From: Lobosporangium transversale
Lineage: Eukaryota; Mortierellomycota; Mortierellomycetes; Mortierellales; Mortierellaceae
DNA: 64,000 bases
Assembly: GCF_002105155.1 (NCBI RefSeq)
Contig: NW_019029014.1
Coordinates: forward strand, 248,001 to 312,000
Reading direction: 5' to 3'
Below, one piece after another: positions 42,226 through 54,525 of the stretch. The stretch's first letter is position 1. Each line of letters opens with the position of its first letter. A program made the translations under genes and the position numbers. The notes below the pieces were generated by a model. That model made no database searches and had not been told where the DNA came from. It saw only the letters and a program-made list of their open reading frames with translations.

Positions 42226-43511
42226 ATGAAGTCATCTTCACTTTCACTCTTGCTGTTCGCACTCGCAATCGTCCATGCACAGACATCATCCCCATATCCA
42301 CCACCAGACCAAGTCCCTCCAATTGATTCACCCCAAGTCCAAGCATGGCTTAAGGTACAACACGCACATGTTTTACTTATTATCGTATTATCGGATGCGT
42401 TCATATAGAAAAAAAGTGCTGTTTTGAATGCATATTCATTTGCTCCTCATTCACAATTGGGAAATGAATAGGAAATTGACTTGACTGGCGCTCCAGATAT
42501 TCCCTTGCGCCCGGGCAATCCTCCAGGGTGTGTTAGTAACCCAGTTCCTGATGAGTATGTAGAAACGCGTTTTTCTTTTCTTCTTGGCATGCCATAAACC
42601 TTATTAGAAAATATTGGCGTCGCGCCTCATGTTTTTTTTTTTTATTTTTTTATTTTTTTTTTTTATTTAGATGCAACTGGACATGTCAGAAGTGCCCTGC
42701 TGATGATCTTATCGATTGCAGTGTACCCAACACATGGGGAATAACTTTTGATGATGGCCCCTCAACTGTCACACCCTCATTGTTAGACTATCTGAAAGCC
42801 AGCAACGTCCCTGCAACTTTCTTCTTGATGGGAAGCAATGCAGCTAAGTATCCCGAGACTCTCAAGCGTCAAGTGGCCGATGGTCACCATCTGGCCTCGC
42901 ACACTTGGTCACACCATGCTCTGACATCTTTGAGTAACGAGCAGATTGTGGCCGAGATGAAATGGACAGAGAAGGTCGTGCTTGATCATACGGGTATGCG
43001 AATGAAATTTATGCGTCCTCCTTATGGTGAAATCAATAATCGTGTCAGATTTGTCCTCAAGAAGCTCGGTTATGTCGTCGTGGACTGGACTGGAGATGAG
43101 TTTGATTCTAATGATTGGAAGATGCCCCAAGTCAGCGAAGATCAGCTTGTTAGCTCTTTCTCAACATCTTTAACTACTTATGTATCCGGTAGCAAAACTA
43201 GGGGGTTCATCAGCCTTGAGCATGATTTGATACCTCAGTCTGTGGAACTGGCAAAAAAGATTATCCCTTTGGGCCACACACATAAAATCACATTTGCGTC
43301 CGTCGCTGGCTGTCATAATGTTGCTCCTTATCAGAACAGTAACGCTACTGTCGCCCCAACTCCTGCAAAAGCGGCACCGCCGGCAGCCACTACATTAGCG
43401 CCTCCCACTGAGGTAGCTAAGAAATCTCCAAAAAGCTCGGCGTCGCGTCTTGGACGCTTCGGGTTTGGCTCAATCGCCACAGTCATGATTGTTGGCCTAC
43501 TTTTGGCGTAA
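42226..43511 (+). CDS. Chitin deacetylase (CE4/NodB), secreted and probably GPI-anchored
   Basis: Removes acetyl groups from chitin to make chitosan in the cell wall. Three exons (42226-42354, 42472-42554, 42671-43511) join in phase to give 350 residues. It has a signal peptide (MKSSSLSLLLFALAIVHAQ) and a Cys-rich pre-domain (CNWTCQKC). The NodB domain carries all five motifs: TFDDGPS, HTWSHHAL (metal His pair), RPPYGE, DWTGDEFDSNDW and LEHD. A Thr/Pro/Ala/Ser-rich stalk and a terminal hydrophobic segment (IATVMIVGLLLA) suggest GPI anchoring. Intron 2 has a T-rich stretch before its acceptor. The length and motif order match fungal chitin deacetylases. Confidence 0.92.
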
Positions 43512-43657
43512 AAAAAGGAGGGGCGTTTCTACCTGTTTACACTAAATAATTACATACATCTAATAATAAAATTTTATACACACCACGCGAGTCGAAGCAC
43601 GCCTGAATGAATGTTTCTATGTTTATTAAGCAAAGTCAAATCGACCGTAAAGGTCTT

Positions 43658-44839
43658 TTAAAACTTGAGACGGTATGCCCTAGGACCAATGGTCGATCGC
43701 CACTGTTTTGCGTTTTCAAATCCGTTTTTGAACTCTCTATAGTCTTCTAGTGTTTGTTTAACTTCCTCTTTCGAGTTCAGAACAAACAATCGATCTTGTA
43801 CAACAGGTTCTTTGAGTGGTCGACCTGCCAAAACCACGAAATGCGTGCTTTCGTCTTTGATTTGGATATGCAACGTGCTGTTGTTGCTGCTGTCTATCTT
43901 AATATTGCTATCGTCGTCATCGTTATTGCTTTTTGACAGAATTAATGCACAATGTGGGCGGCCTTCAAATGGTTTGGATGGATCTGTATTTTCCTCAATA
44001 TAGCTCCTACTTTCGCCGTTCCCACTTGCTTTGCTGCTTGCTTGAATAGAAGTGGTCACTATATTGGCCGCAGAACCCCTGTCCCCGAAATATGCTCTTC
44101 CAGACAACATATAAATGAAGCCATTGTAATCTCTGGGGATGTTTACGTCCACACTCTTGTTCTTCTTCATCTGGTAGTCCAAGTACATAGTAGGGGTCCT
44201 GGTATAGACTCTGCTTTGGACCCCGTGAGCCTCCCCTGCAATAATCTTGACCTCGACTCCTTCACTTGGCCTTGCTCTTGGGATCTGGCTATCCCGCAAA
44301 CCTTGATAAGCTGGTTCGCATAATTTGTCCGCGTGTGAGAGGTTGACCCATAATTGGAGACCATGAATCATATCCTCTTCTTCCTCCTCCTTTTCAATCT
44401 TTTTGGTCTCGATGAACTCCTTTTGCTCCAACTCTTGATTCCCCTTTTTCGCTTGGTCCTTGATAGGCATTTCGCAATGTACAATTCCTCGACCAGCGGT
44501 CATCCATTGAAGATCTCCAGGTCCAATGGTTCCTTTATGTCCAGAAAAGTCTTCATGCTGCATCTGTCCCCTTAACATGTAGGTGACAGTTTCGAATCCT
44601 CGGTGAGGATGATCTGGGAAGCCACTCTTTTCGGGATTTAAGTAAAACTCGTCTAACAGCAAGAATGGATCGTGGTGTCGCATTTCACGTGTCCCAAGGC
44701 TCCTACGAACAATAGCGCCCATACCTTCGGGCCGCTCTGCTGCATAGATAGATTTGGTGATGTATCTAGCACTACTGGTACCGCTGGCTTTAGGAAGAAC
44801 CGAGAATACAGAGAATTGAGAGATTCTTGAGGCAAACAT
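43658..44839 (-). CDS. Pirin family protein with probable mitochondrial presequence
   Basis: Bicupin, Fe-binding protein; family members act as quercetinase-like enzymes or transcription cofactors, so the cellular role is open. Single exon, 393 residues from the ATG at 44839. The first 30 residues are basic and Ser-rich (MFASRISQFSVFSVLPKAS), suggesting a mitochondrial signal. Cupin metal ligands are present: DHPHRGFE (His pair) and IVHCEMP (His and Glu). Two insertions are unusual: an acidic Lys/Glu block (KKIEKEEEEEDM) before the LQLWVNL motif, and an Asp/Ser/Asn block (NNDDDDSNIKIDSSNN) in the second cupin. An upstream Met at 44947 opens a less likely longer frame. Confidence 0.87.
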   Translation of the reverse strand: MFASRISQFSVFSVLPKASGTSSARYITKSIYAAERPEGMGAIVRRSLGTREMRHHDPFLLLDEFYLNPEKSGFPDHPHRGFETVTYMLRGQMQHEDFSGHKGTIGPGDLQWMTAGRGIVHCEMPIKDQAKKGNQELEQKEFIETKKIEKEEEEEDMIHGLQLWVNLSHADKLCEPAYQGLRDSQIPRARPSEGVEVKIIAGEAHGVQSRVYTRTPTMYLDYQMKKNKSVDVNIPRDYNGFIYMLSGRAYFGDRGSAANIVTTSIQASSKASGNGESRSYIEENTDPSKPFEGRPHCALILSKSNNDDDDSNIKIDSSNNSTLHIQIKDESTHFVVLAGRPLKEPVVQDRLFVLNSKEEVKQTLEDYREFKNGFENAKQWRSTIGPRAYRLKF

Positions 44840-45152
44840 ATTTTTTGTCTTCTTTTGTTGCTGTTCTTGATCTTGGTTACGGAAGTAAATCCTTAAGCCT
44901 ATATATGCAGAGCTGGGGCTGAGGCAAATGAAATAGAGAGCAGGCAAAAGAAAGAAGAAAAAAAAAATTGCGCCTCCTCTCTTTTATTCTCTCTTATTCA
45001 ACGACCGCATGGGCTAGTTGAAGCGTAGAAGGGGAGTGAGAAAGACAAAAAAAAAGCCACATTACGATGATATACACGTGACTGAGAGCGGCATCACGCG
45101 TCCTCACTTGTCATTCAACTCAACAACCTTATCCTTTCAATTACCCATAACC
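44840..45152. promoter_or_regulatory. Divergent promoter region, pirin and prenyltransferase alpha
   Basis: Starts of the two genes are 313 bp apart and point away from each other. It holds purine- and pyrimidine-rich stretches but no recognisable factor site. Confidence 0.45.
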
Positions 45153-46320
45153 ATGGAATCCAAGAACGACGACATTCCTTTTTACGAATCATCAGAGTGG
45201 GCGGACGTCGTACCTATACCTCAGGACGATGGGCCCAATCCTTTGGTGCCAATTGCTTACACTAAAGAATGTAAAGTGTCTATTGAGAACATTACGGACA
45301 TAGTAGTATATATTAAATATGTTATGGTAACTAATACTAATATTGCAAAAAAAAAGATTCTACTACCATGGGTTATTTTAGAGCTATTTGTCAGCGTCAA
45401 GAGCAGAGTGAGCGTGCATTAGAGCTCACAAAGATTGTTATCGAACTTAGTCCTTCTCATTACACTGTCTGGTAAAGTTTTTACTGAAAGCGTGTCAAAG
45501 GGCAATTAGGCCTTTTTTTTTTCTTTCCCACTCACATATTCATTTGATATGCGTCTCCGCTTTATTTTTTTTATATTTTTTATATTTTTATATCCTAATG
45601 TGATTATGGTAGGCACTATCGTCAACGGTTGCTCAAGGCATTAAACAAGGATTTGACAGAAGAACTTGAATGGGTCGAATGGATGAGCAACGAAAACCCA
45701 AAATCTTATCAGATCTGGCATCATCGTCAGGTGATTATTGAACATAGTGCGGCTTCGCTCTTCCCGACCTCACCTTCCTCTCCCTCCGCTACCCCCACAT
45801 CGGGTTCAGGAATAGCAACTACAGCATCTTCGTTAACGACAACACCAACGATACCATACCATGATCTATCTGAATCTCAAAAAGCGACCGTGCTGGAGAT
45901 TGTTCATCGAGAGCTCACTTGCATTGCTTCTGCTTTTCAAACAGACTCCAAAAACTACCACGCCTGGTCATACCGTCAATGGGTCTTGACACATTTTGGA
46001 CCTGGTCCTTGGTGGGATGAAGAGTTGACTTATATTGATGAGCTGTTGACAGATGACGTTCGGAACAACTCTGCTTGGAATCAGCGGTATTTTGTAGTTG
46101 CATTCGGCCCTAAGGAATTGAGTAATGAAATCGTTCAGCGTGAAGTGGAGTAAGTAGTTTCTATCTTCTTGAAAGTTGAGCAATTGAAGCTTTTTATTAT
46201 TATTATTATGAACGTAGATTTCTTCATATCTATATTATTCGATAGATATGCAAAGTCAAAGATTGAGCGAACTCCTAACAACGAGAGTCCATGGACCTAT
46301 CTTACAGGGTAAGCATCGCG

Positions 46321-46402
<82 letters not shown>

Positions 46403-46732
46403 GTTTTTGTTATTATCGCTATTAATATTATTATCTTCCTTCTTTCAAATGCTTTTCCCAGAGTCTTGAAAAAGGCCCAGCGTCCATTATCCGACATCAA
46501 GGATTTCTGTGAACGCTTGCATACGATCCCTCGTGCTAAATTTTCATCTCCATTCTTGCATTCGACCTTGATGGACATTTATGAACAAGAGGCTAAGGAA
46601 AATAGATCTGCTACGAGCTTGATCAAGGCCAAGGAAGCTGCAGACCTTTTGGCCGAGAAGATCGATACAATCAGGAGCAAGTACTGGAACTGGAGAAAGA
46701 CTCAACTCCAAACTATTCCTGTCGATGTATAA
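45153..46732 (+). CDS. RAM2: Protein farnesyl/geranylgeranyltransferase type I alpha subunit
   Basis: Shared alpha subunit of the two CaaX prenyltransferases, acting on Ras, Rho and a-factor-like substrates. Five exons (45153-45270, 45357-45471, 45613-46149, 46246-46308, 46462-46732) give 367 residues with all phases consistent. PPTA-type helical repeats with the W-x-x-R pattern are clear: HYTVWHYRQRLL (split by an intron), [47 protein letters not shown] Ser/Thr/Pro-rich insertion of about 40 residues lies between repeats two and three. The N-terminus contains the expected [16 protein letters not shown] segment. Intron 4 is largely a TAT microsatellite. Confidence 0.9.
46321..46403 (+). repeat. 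TAT trinucleotide microsatellite inside intron 4 of the prenyltransferase gene
   Basis: More than 25 uninterrupted TAT/TTA units fill over half of the 153-bp intron. The tract is likely polymorphic in length. Confidence 0.92.
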
Positions 46733-47625
46733 AAAAAGTACAGCTTTGACAGGAATAGTATAAAAAGAGTGATAGTGATGAATATTAATTGATATAAGAT
46801 GAAATTTCCCTTATATTAAGAAAAAGAGCCGGAGTATTTCGTGCCTCTCCTTCTATACCTCACCCTTTTTGTTCTTGGTCCGCTCTTTCGCCATGTCAGT
46901 ACTGGGTAGCGTTAAAATCAACATCAAATTCGCTGAATAAATCACCTAAATTTCCTACCGAGCAAATCTCTGAGAGCTTAACCTTTAAGACATAGGCGAG
47001 AGATAGACATAGCGAAGAGCCTAAAGGGAAAGGGGATAAGGAATTTTTGGTACTGGTATTGGCGATAACTTGCGAATGAGAATGCTGGCTTGATGCCTGA
47101 TTGAGGTGAGAGATATAGAGCTACTTGTAAAACTGATAGTTGAACGACTGCTGTGGCTCCTAAAATCGAACCTAGGGTGGTGATTGGTATATGAATGATA
47201 GATCGACAATTGGGAATGAATAATAAAATATATAGATGAAATATACTACGCTAAGTGCCGCCGGCACATGCTTTGCTGAAAGAGTGGGAAGACTGGTGGT
47301 GTAATCGGACTGTTCGTGGTCAGATTATCGTTGCCCGTGGCTGGCGCGATCTTAGTATTGGTGGGAAAAGATTTCTTTTCTTTTAGGAGAGGTAGTGATC
47401 TGTTGAATAGATCTGCCACTTGATGTTTAATAATAATTTTGCTCATAAAAGTGAAGCGATCTTCTTTTTTCTGAAGTAATATTGCCAATGGCAGCTGTAG
47501 GGAGTTCAACCTCGTGCGCGCGTAATTGCTGCCTAGGGCTAGAATAAACGCGTGTCGTATTGAATGAATATTCTATGCAGGGATTTGAGTTTTAATGCTT
47601 TTTTTTTGTGTCACCGCCCGAAATG

Positions 47626-47656
<31 letters not shown>

Positions 47657-49803
47657 AGCCCAGGAGGTGGGTAAACGTGTTTGGAAGGAGGAATGGGTCT
47701 AAAGTAAGAAGGAGAAGTAAGCTAGAAGGAAAGATGGGCTAATGAGAAGGAAGAAGTTTATGAGATAAGGAAATAAAAAGACAAATAGAGATACAAGATT
47801 CCGGCGATACGATGATGTAGCAACCTTATTTACATTCACTTAGGTCTGCACGCAGTAACAACATATCAATAGCAAGAGAAGAGAGGGGACCACTCCTTGA
47901 AGCGTACGTGTCTGGTTTGACATGTGAGTTATGACAAATACTACAATAATACATTACTGGTCAAAGCCACCACACAGGAGCCCTCATTCTTCGTCATCAA
48001 ATCCAGGAACGAAAAGTATCCCTGAATATTTAATGCTTTATCCAACATTAAACTTATATTCCAGCTTGCGTTACTTGTGCTATTATTATACCATAACTAT
48101 TACGGTCGCCTTTTCTATATTGCTAAACTGCAGGTCGAAGGCAACATCAACTTGAGTCGGTATACCATTGAACCTCTCTTCCCGGGGATGCCTTAATTGG
48201 ATTGAATCCCATCAATGACGCTCATATATGCCATGGGGAAATGAATAGATAGCTTGGCCTTCTATAAAAAATTAAATATATAAAAAAGTTCAAAAGGAAA
48301 GTTCAATAAGCGTCAAGATAAGCTATAAAAAAAAATCGAGGACTTGCGACGCGTTTTTTTTACTTTTTTATTTTTTTCTCCACCCATCATGTGGCACAAT
48401 ATTTTCTTCATCGCACCCTACTTCACCTCGTGTTCTCTTTTTTCAGCTATTGCAACTTGGATTGGGCTATAAGCGTTGTCATAATCACTAAGGCGACTGT
48501 CCGGGCGCAATATGAAACCGTATAAAACATCTAAACTCTACCACATGCTATTGGCTACTCTGCGCTTCTTGAGCAATACTCTTAACATATTCTTGCACTT
48601 TCCTAAGGGATGTATCGGTCCTTTGACAAATGTGTATCCTTTGATGACTATGTCACAATCCTTGGATCGAGAGAGTGCTAGGAATATGTGAAAAGTGGGA
48701 CAATATGTGTCTTTACTGATAACTGGCGTAGCTTTAAAAAGCTTAGCTCAAGGAATAAATTCTGCATATTCCAGTACAAATAAGAGAATATCTATTCTGC
48801 GTCTCAGTAGCTACCATAATTCTATTGAAGTGTCTTAGGGCGTTATTTTGTATGACATTTTGAGAGTTGGCCGACTACTAGTCAAATTTATTGTTTTGAA
48901 TAATACAGTGAACTTCAGCGATTCTAACTGCTCCCCTAGATGGCGGTCATTCAAGAGAAATCAAACAATTCTGTTAATTACTGCTAAGTCCAGGCAGATA
49001 TGGAAATACAACAGGCATCGAGCAGTCGCCTATGGTTGTTGGATGATACGATTAGTATATTTATATATATATTATATTTGTATTATACATATATTATTGT
49101 TGTTTTTTTCTTTCAAGAGCGTGTACATGTTTGTTGCACACATGCATGCAGTTCAACTCTAAATAAAATTTCCGCCCACTTCCCATTCCTTGTGATATCA
49201 GGTTGCATTGCATGGCATGTTTATATCCGATGTGTTTCTTTTTTTTATTTCCGTAATAAGTTCAATCTTATGAAACAGCTTGTTGGCTTTACACCAAGTC
49301 TACAGAGCCCTTCTATTGTATATGTACCTACCTGTAATGTATATATATATACATGTACCTCATCGAAACCAAAGAACTGGATTGAAAAAAAAAGCCGTCT
49401 AAAGATGTGTCAGAGCCTTTATTAGAGTTAAGGTATTGAAAAAAAAAAAAATCAGAGAAAATGAAAAGGCAGGCACATGGTCTGGATTAAAGCTATATAC
49501 CAATAATTTTTTTTTAAAAAAATAAGGGAAAAACGGGAGAAAAAAGAAGCGTACAGATAGAAGAACACTGTCTAGTATGGAAGGAGACATTAAAAAAGGG
49601 AGTATAGTATGGGAACATGAGGACATGAAAAAAGGAAGTATAGTATGGGAACATGAGAACATGAAAAAAGAAAAATATAGTACATCTAGAGAGTTGTGAT
49701 ATGTCATTAATTAATTAGCTGATTGATTGATCGGCTTTTTTCCCTTGTTAGTGGGACAAAGAACGGTAGAAATTAAATAAGATATTCATGGACGCTTTCC
49801 CGC
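46733..49803. other. Three kb with no supported gene
   Basis: Contains an A tract (about 47624-47654), short direct repeats near 49595-49680 (AGTATAGTATGGGAACATGA) and AT-rich sequence. On the minus strand, two frames look weakly protein-like: 47509-47246 (87 codons) and a short terminal stretch at about 46973-46899 (EICSVGNLGDLFSEFDVDF before a stop). They could be pieces of an unrecognised gene, but no joining splice sites or family were found. Confidence 0.5.
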
Positions 49804-51094
49804 CTACAGTAATCCAGAACTGCGGAGATTCAAACGCTGCACGATGGCATTCACAGCTACAACAATGACACGCATCTGTTTTGTATCCTACAAGACAGCA
49901 AATATTGAGAAAATAGACGCGTGTGAGTGTGACAGGCTACTTCTATTTTTTTTTTTTACCTTGCCAGGATACAATTAGATCCATGGTAACACAAGCATGG
50001 TATCAAAAGATACATAGTTCTGCCGACTTGCCGACCTGCATGCATGCATGCATGGAAGGGTAATAAAGAACAATAGGGATAATAATAATAAAACAAACTT
50101 ACTGTAGCATGGGTGAAATGAGTATAGACCTGCTTTTGAAGATCTTTACACTGCTGCAGGAAGCGGTATTGGAAAAAGACAGTGGTGCTGAAGTAATCGT
50201 TAGGACCACGATATTCTGGGAAGTACTTGCTGACTAACGATCCAGCATCGAGTTTCCGCTGAAAAATATCAATTTTGTTCAAGAACAAAATCATGGAAGT
50301 TAGTTGGAACAGTTTGTGGTTCGCAATCTCGTTAAATAGTACTAGACACTCTTGAAGTCGGTTCAACTTTGGATCTTCTTCACATGGCTGATCATATGCA
50401 GACAATGCCGCCATGAATATGATGGCATTCACATCATCGAAGTAAGGCCTAAAAAACATTACAAAGATACAGAAAAACAAAAGAGGTTGAGTATATAATC
50501 AATATTGAAAAGTGCTTACTTAACCAACATGAGAGCCTATTAAGAAAAAATGAGTTCAAATTGTTTCCCGTTCCGAACCATTTTAAAAGGGCGAAAAAAA
50601 AAAAAAAAAAAAAAAAAAAAAGACGTGTATAGCCAATGATCACGATAAGATCAATCAGCCTTGATGAAGCAGATTGGAAGACAACTGTTCTGAGAAAGAC
50701 AGACAAAGAGAATAATGGCCATGGGAAACGAAAGGAAAATACGAAAAAGGCCCTTGACTTACGCCCAATATTTCCGTAGTGATTTTTGACCACCCACGTC
50801 GTATATCCTATTTCAGCGCGGAGACCAAAAAGCTGGTTATGAATTGAAATCTTACGTCCTGTATCATGAACATTCGGCCATCTTTTTTTTTTGTGGACTG
50901 TAACTGGTATACCTGTAGGCCACATTATCAATATCAAAAACGTGTTCTGATACTGCCAAGGTCCTGACTCTGGCCTGTAGAATGTCATCATCCGTGGGGA
51001 TATACTGTGCATGCGCCACTCGGTCAATAGCATCAAGAAAGCTAATGGGATTTTAGTTTAACGTCAAGGCATTTCTCAATCAATCGACAAGTAA

Positions 51095-51127
<33 letters not shown>

Positions 51128-52448
51128 GAAATACTTACTACTTCGCAGAGTCTTGAATGTTAAGTTGTGTTATGTTATAATACGTGTGCTGGATACCTGA
51201 ATCGGCCCAAAGCGCCTTAATGGATGGAACTAATTCCAAAAACATGTCTGTTTCTGCCTTTGCGTCTGTGATTTTGCGTGGAACAGCAGGATTTGAATAT
51301 GCAATAGATGAGATGGAGTATCGCTTGACTGTTGGCTCTAATCGGGACATGATTGCTAGATGTTCAGCGTTTTGAGGATCTCCTAATGGAATGCTATGTT
51401 GCTGAAGGCCATCCACTAATGCCTGCATGGCTTTCATGATGTTCAAATGAACTACCCGACGATATGTCTGGCGCTCCGGATCCAATCCCTTTTGACCATA
51501 AAGGAGTTTCAGTTGCTTTAGAACTGTAGTCTTGCCAGTTTCAGATGGTCCTAATTGATGTCAAACCACGTATGCCATGTGTGATTAGAATACAGCTCAA
51601 TGAGGGAAAAGTAAAAACTTAGAGTTGGCGGTTTTGGCAGTTTAGTGAATGCAGTTCATTGGGAACCAGTGCTAATAACTGTGATACACACGCGCACACA
51701 GGAAGCCGAAGAAGTAAAGGATAAAAAAAAACCAGCCCCCATTCGTCATAGTGCAACTTCAGCTCTTTTATGAGTGCCCAATGGGAGATCAAACCCGATT
51801 TTCCTCTCTTGGTTGCGATTCTTCGGCATTTTAATTGTTTTGATTTATCGCTGGGGGTCATTGACTCACTTTAATTCAAACAGATTCTTTTTTTACCATC
51901 TCTCGTATAATATGTACTTCCTTTTCCCTTTCTTCATTTTAAAACACACGAAGTGGAACTAAACTTTACTCCGTGCAACACTTGTTTTTTAAAAAATTAA
52001 TAAACAATAGATCAAATGATATTGTTTTGACAAGCAAGAGGAAGTTACAGTATGGTGTTCAATATGAACGAACGTGTAACGATGATTGCACAAGTGCCAT
52101 CATTAACGGAGAAGCCAGGAGAAGGTGTATCTTATTATTGAGTAAAGTAGAGTGTCAGTCCTCATGTACTAGAGAAGGAACTGGAAGAAGGGAAAAGGAG
52201 GGGGAGAGAGGAGTGAAGAGGGGCTGCTTACCGAGGATCAGCAATTTAATGCCTCCTTCTCGCTGTTCACGCTCCTTTTCAGCACGTAAAGATTTGTCAA
52301 TGGCATCACTCAATGCCTTTGCACGTTTTTGATCAGCACGAGTCCCTGAGAACTGTGAAGTGAGGAGTGGCGTGAGACTGAGAGGACTTGTTCTATGAGA
52401 AGATGCTTCGGACCCATTAGAGGATCCTGATACATGCGAGAGTTCCAT
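49804..52448 (-). CDS. Heterotrimeric G-protein alpha subunit, atypical N-terminus
   Basis: GTP-binding signal transducer for a membrane receptor. Six exons (52448-52232, 51550-51139, 51041-50913, 50807-50763, 50448-50103, 49887-49804) give 410 residues. G motifs: P-loop GPSETGKTT (about residues 73-81), switch I DDDILQARVRT, switch II YDVGGQKSLRKYW (256-260 for DVGGQ), LFLNKIDIF and THATDTKQM. The segment PYFDDVNAIIF after switch II is typical of fungal G alpha. Unusual: the protein begins MELSHVSGSSN with about 60 Ser/charged residues before the first conserved motif. It lacks the Gly2 needed for myristoylation and has no nearby Cys for palmitoylation. The C-terminus RLNLRSSGLL has no pertussis-toxin Cys. 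Membrane attachment must differ or depend on beta-gamma. Confidence 0.88.
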
Positions 52449-52596
52449 TATATAGAAAGAGATAAGATCAATTGAAATGCAAGCGAGGGGATTGGGAAGA
52501 GGGAAAGGAGAAGGGGAGATAATCTAAGAAATATACATATATCAAACGAAGTGGTGTTTAACATTCAAGTGGCTAGTAGCCTAATTTTTGAGTTGA

Positions 52597-52660
52597 GAAA
52601 GGAAGGAATGAAGGAATGAAGGAATAAAGGAATGAAGGAATGAAGGAATGAAGGAATGAA
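52597..52660. repeat. AAGGAATG tandem repeat
   Basis: About seven imperfect copies of the 8-bp unit AAGGAATG, 150 bp upstream of the G alpha start codon, in its probable promoter or 5' UTR. Confidence 0.85.
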
Positions 52661-53117
52661 TGGAAAGGTAAGAATGAGAAGGAATAAAAAAAAAAGGATC
52701 GGTCAGTGTGAAGTGAAGGATGAGCCGTGCACAAGTAGGACAGTTTGAACAAAGAGTTGAGTGAAGAGAAAGGTAGGAAGAAAGACAAGCAGGGCAGAAG
52801 TGTTGTTTGTCAGAGAAAGGGGAAAGAGTGAGTGGAGTGGAATGGAGTGGAGTGAGGAACGATGTCTGTGTGTGCGAAGGAGAGAAGGAAGAGGGAGGAA
52901 GAAAAAGAGAGATGGAAAGAAAGAGAGGAAAAGGAAGAGGACATTTAATTGATCACATCTTCATACATTACTTCACACTTTTTTTTTTTTAGAACAAAGC
53001 ACAGAGTTGTCAATTGTGCTGATCAACAAGAGGATACACGGGCTGCAGCAACCCTTTTCTTCTGAACACACGCGCCTCTTTTCTTGACCACCTGTTTGTC
53101 TTTTTTATTTCTTTTTA

Positions 53118-53124
<7 letters not shown>

Positions 53125-53171
<47 letters not shown>

Positions 53172-53207
53172 TTATTTTATTTTATTTTATTTTATTTTTT
53201 TTTTTTC
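53125..53207. repeat. ATT and ATTTT microsatellites
   Basis: An ATT array of about 15 units passes into TTTTA units and a T run. Nothing coding is associated. Confidence 0.88.
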
Positions 53208-54150
53208 GTTTCGTTTGGTGCACTGTCACATTCAATCCTGCATCACATCTCTTTTGCACACATGCAACCTCTAGCAAGTAAAAGTGTTTCTTCCCCTTGC
53301 AACTGACCAAGAAATAAAAAAAAAGATCTCCCATTGCATGTTTCATGTTTTGAAGTTGCTACTCTTACTCCTCTTCAGTTCTATAAATCCCCTATCTTCA
53401 GGCTTTATTTCTATAATTTTCGCTTGAACCTGAGCCTACTGGTTAGCCTTCAATATGATGCGTGTGGAAAAACAGAAAAATGTAAACATGTCTTATTTTG
53501 TCATGCTCACTCACTCACTCACTCGATCGAGATGAATGAAAGGGGGAACATTTTTTCCTTGGTCTGCTGAGCGGGAACGACGTTGTTTGTTTGTTTGACA
53601 TACTAATTTTTTTTTTTTTTTTTTTTTTTTTTTTGTTTTTAGTTTAATATTATACTGTTGTACTCCATCTTTGCCTATCTTCACCTCTTATTCATCTCAT
53701 AAATCAAATCCACTCTCACACTTTAACAAGTCCTATATTCTTGCTATACTATATGTCTAGCCACGAAGAGGAGGAAAAAAAAGAGTGATAAGTAATAAAC
53801 AATGATCGTTTATACATCAGTTTATATACTTGCATGATTCTGAATGCAATTGAGATTTTATCCAATCTCCTTTTCTCTTCTTACCCGTATACCCATATAC
53901 ACATGGTCTTTCCGCTTGGACAATAAAAAAAGATATTTTAGGTAAGCATTCTCGAAGAAGGTCAAGGAAGTGAAGAGGTGCTCTCCTTGCTCAATAGACT
54001 ATATGCAAAATAGTGTAGGGTGAAGGGTTGATGTTGAATAGACATACTGCTACTCCATTTTTTTTCTTATTATTAAAAAAAAAAAAAAAAAAAAAAACTG
54101 CGGTGCGCAATGATTGGAAAATACTCGTTTAACATTGAGCCAACAGCTTG

Positions 54151-54189
<39 letters not shown>

Positions 54190-54494
54190 GCGGGAAGAAA
54201 TCGACACAGATGTCACCGCCCATTGACCAAAAGATTGAGCCAGTGTAACAGCAAAGGCAAAAAAGATTGCTCGTATGCCCGGGGTACCTGACCTTCAATG
54301 AGGACCGTGAGCATGACCTTGGCAACACATCGTCGACATCAACATCAGATATCAGATATCGGCTCAGACGAAAAGGGACAGGTTACCACAGAGATATGAG
54401 ATTTGAGATAGAGATTTATGGCTCAGCATGAATAAATGATCTTCGCCCTCAATTTTTTTTTTTATTCGCTCATTTACTTTGTTGGTGCCGTCAG

Positions 54495-54525
<31 letters not shown>

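Noticed and set aside
46860-46895. Minus-strand start MAKERTKNKKGE followed by GTGAGG
   Set aside because: Looks like a small basic protein start, but no second exon exists before the 3' end of the convergent prenyltransferase gene.
50522-50538. A possible microexon (about 12-17 nt) in the G alpha gene between the exons at 50807-50763 and 50448-50103
   Set aside because: It has AG and GT borders, but joining the flanking exons directly gives the canonical RKYW-A-PYFDDVNAIIF spacing; including it adds residues or breaks the frame.
52597-53210. Possible CRISPR-like or satellite array
   Set aside because: Simple microsatellites (8-bp, 3-bp and 5-bp units) without spacers; a fungal genome would not be expected to carry CRISPR.
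54249-54420. 57-codon frame (VCPGYLTFNEDREHDLG) in the desert upstream of G alpha
   Set aside because: No start codon in a sensible place, no homology recognised, surrounded by homopolymers.
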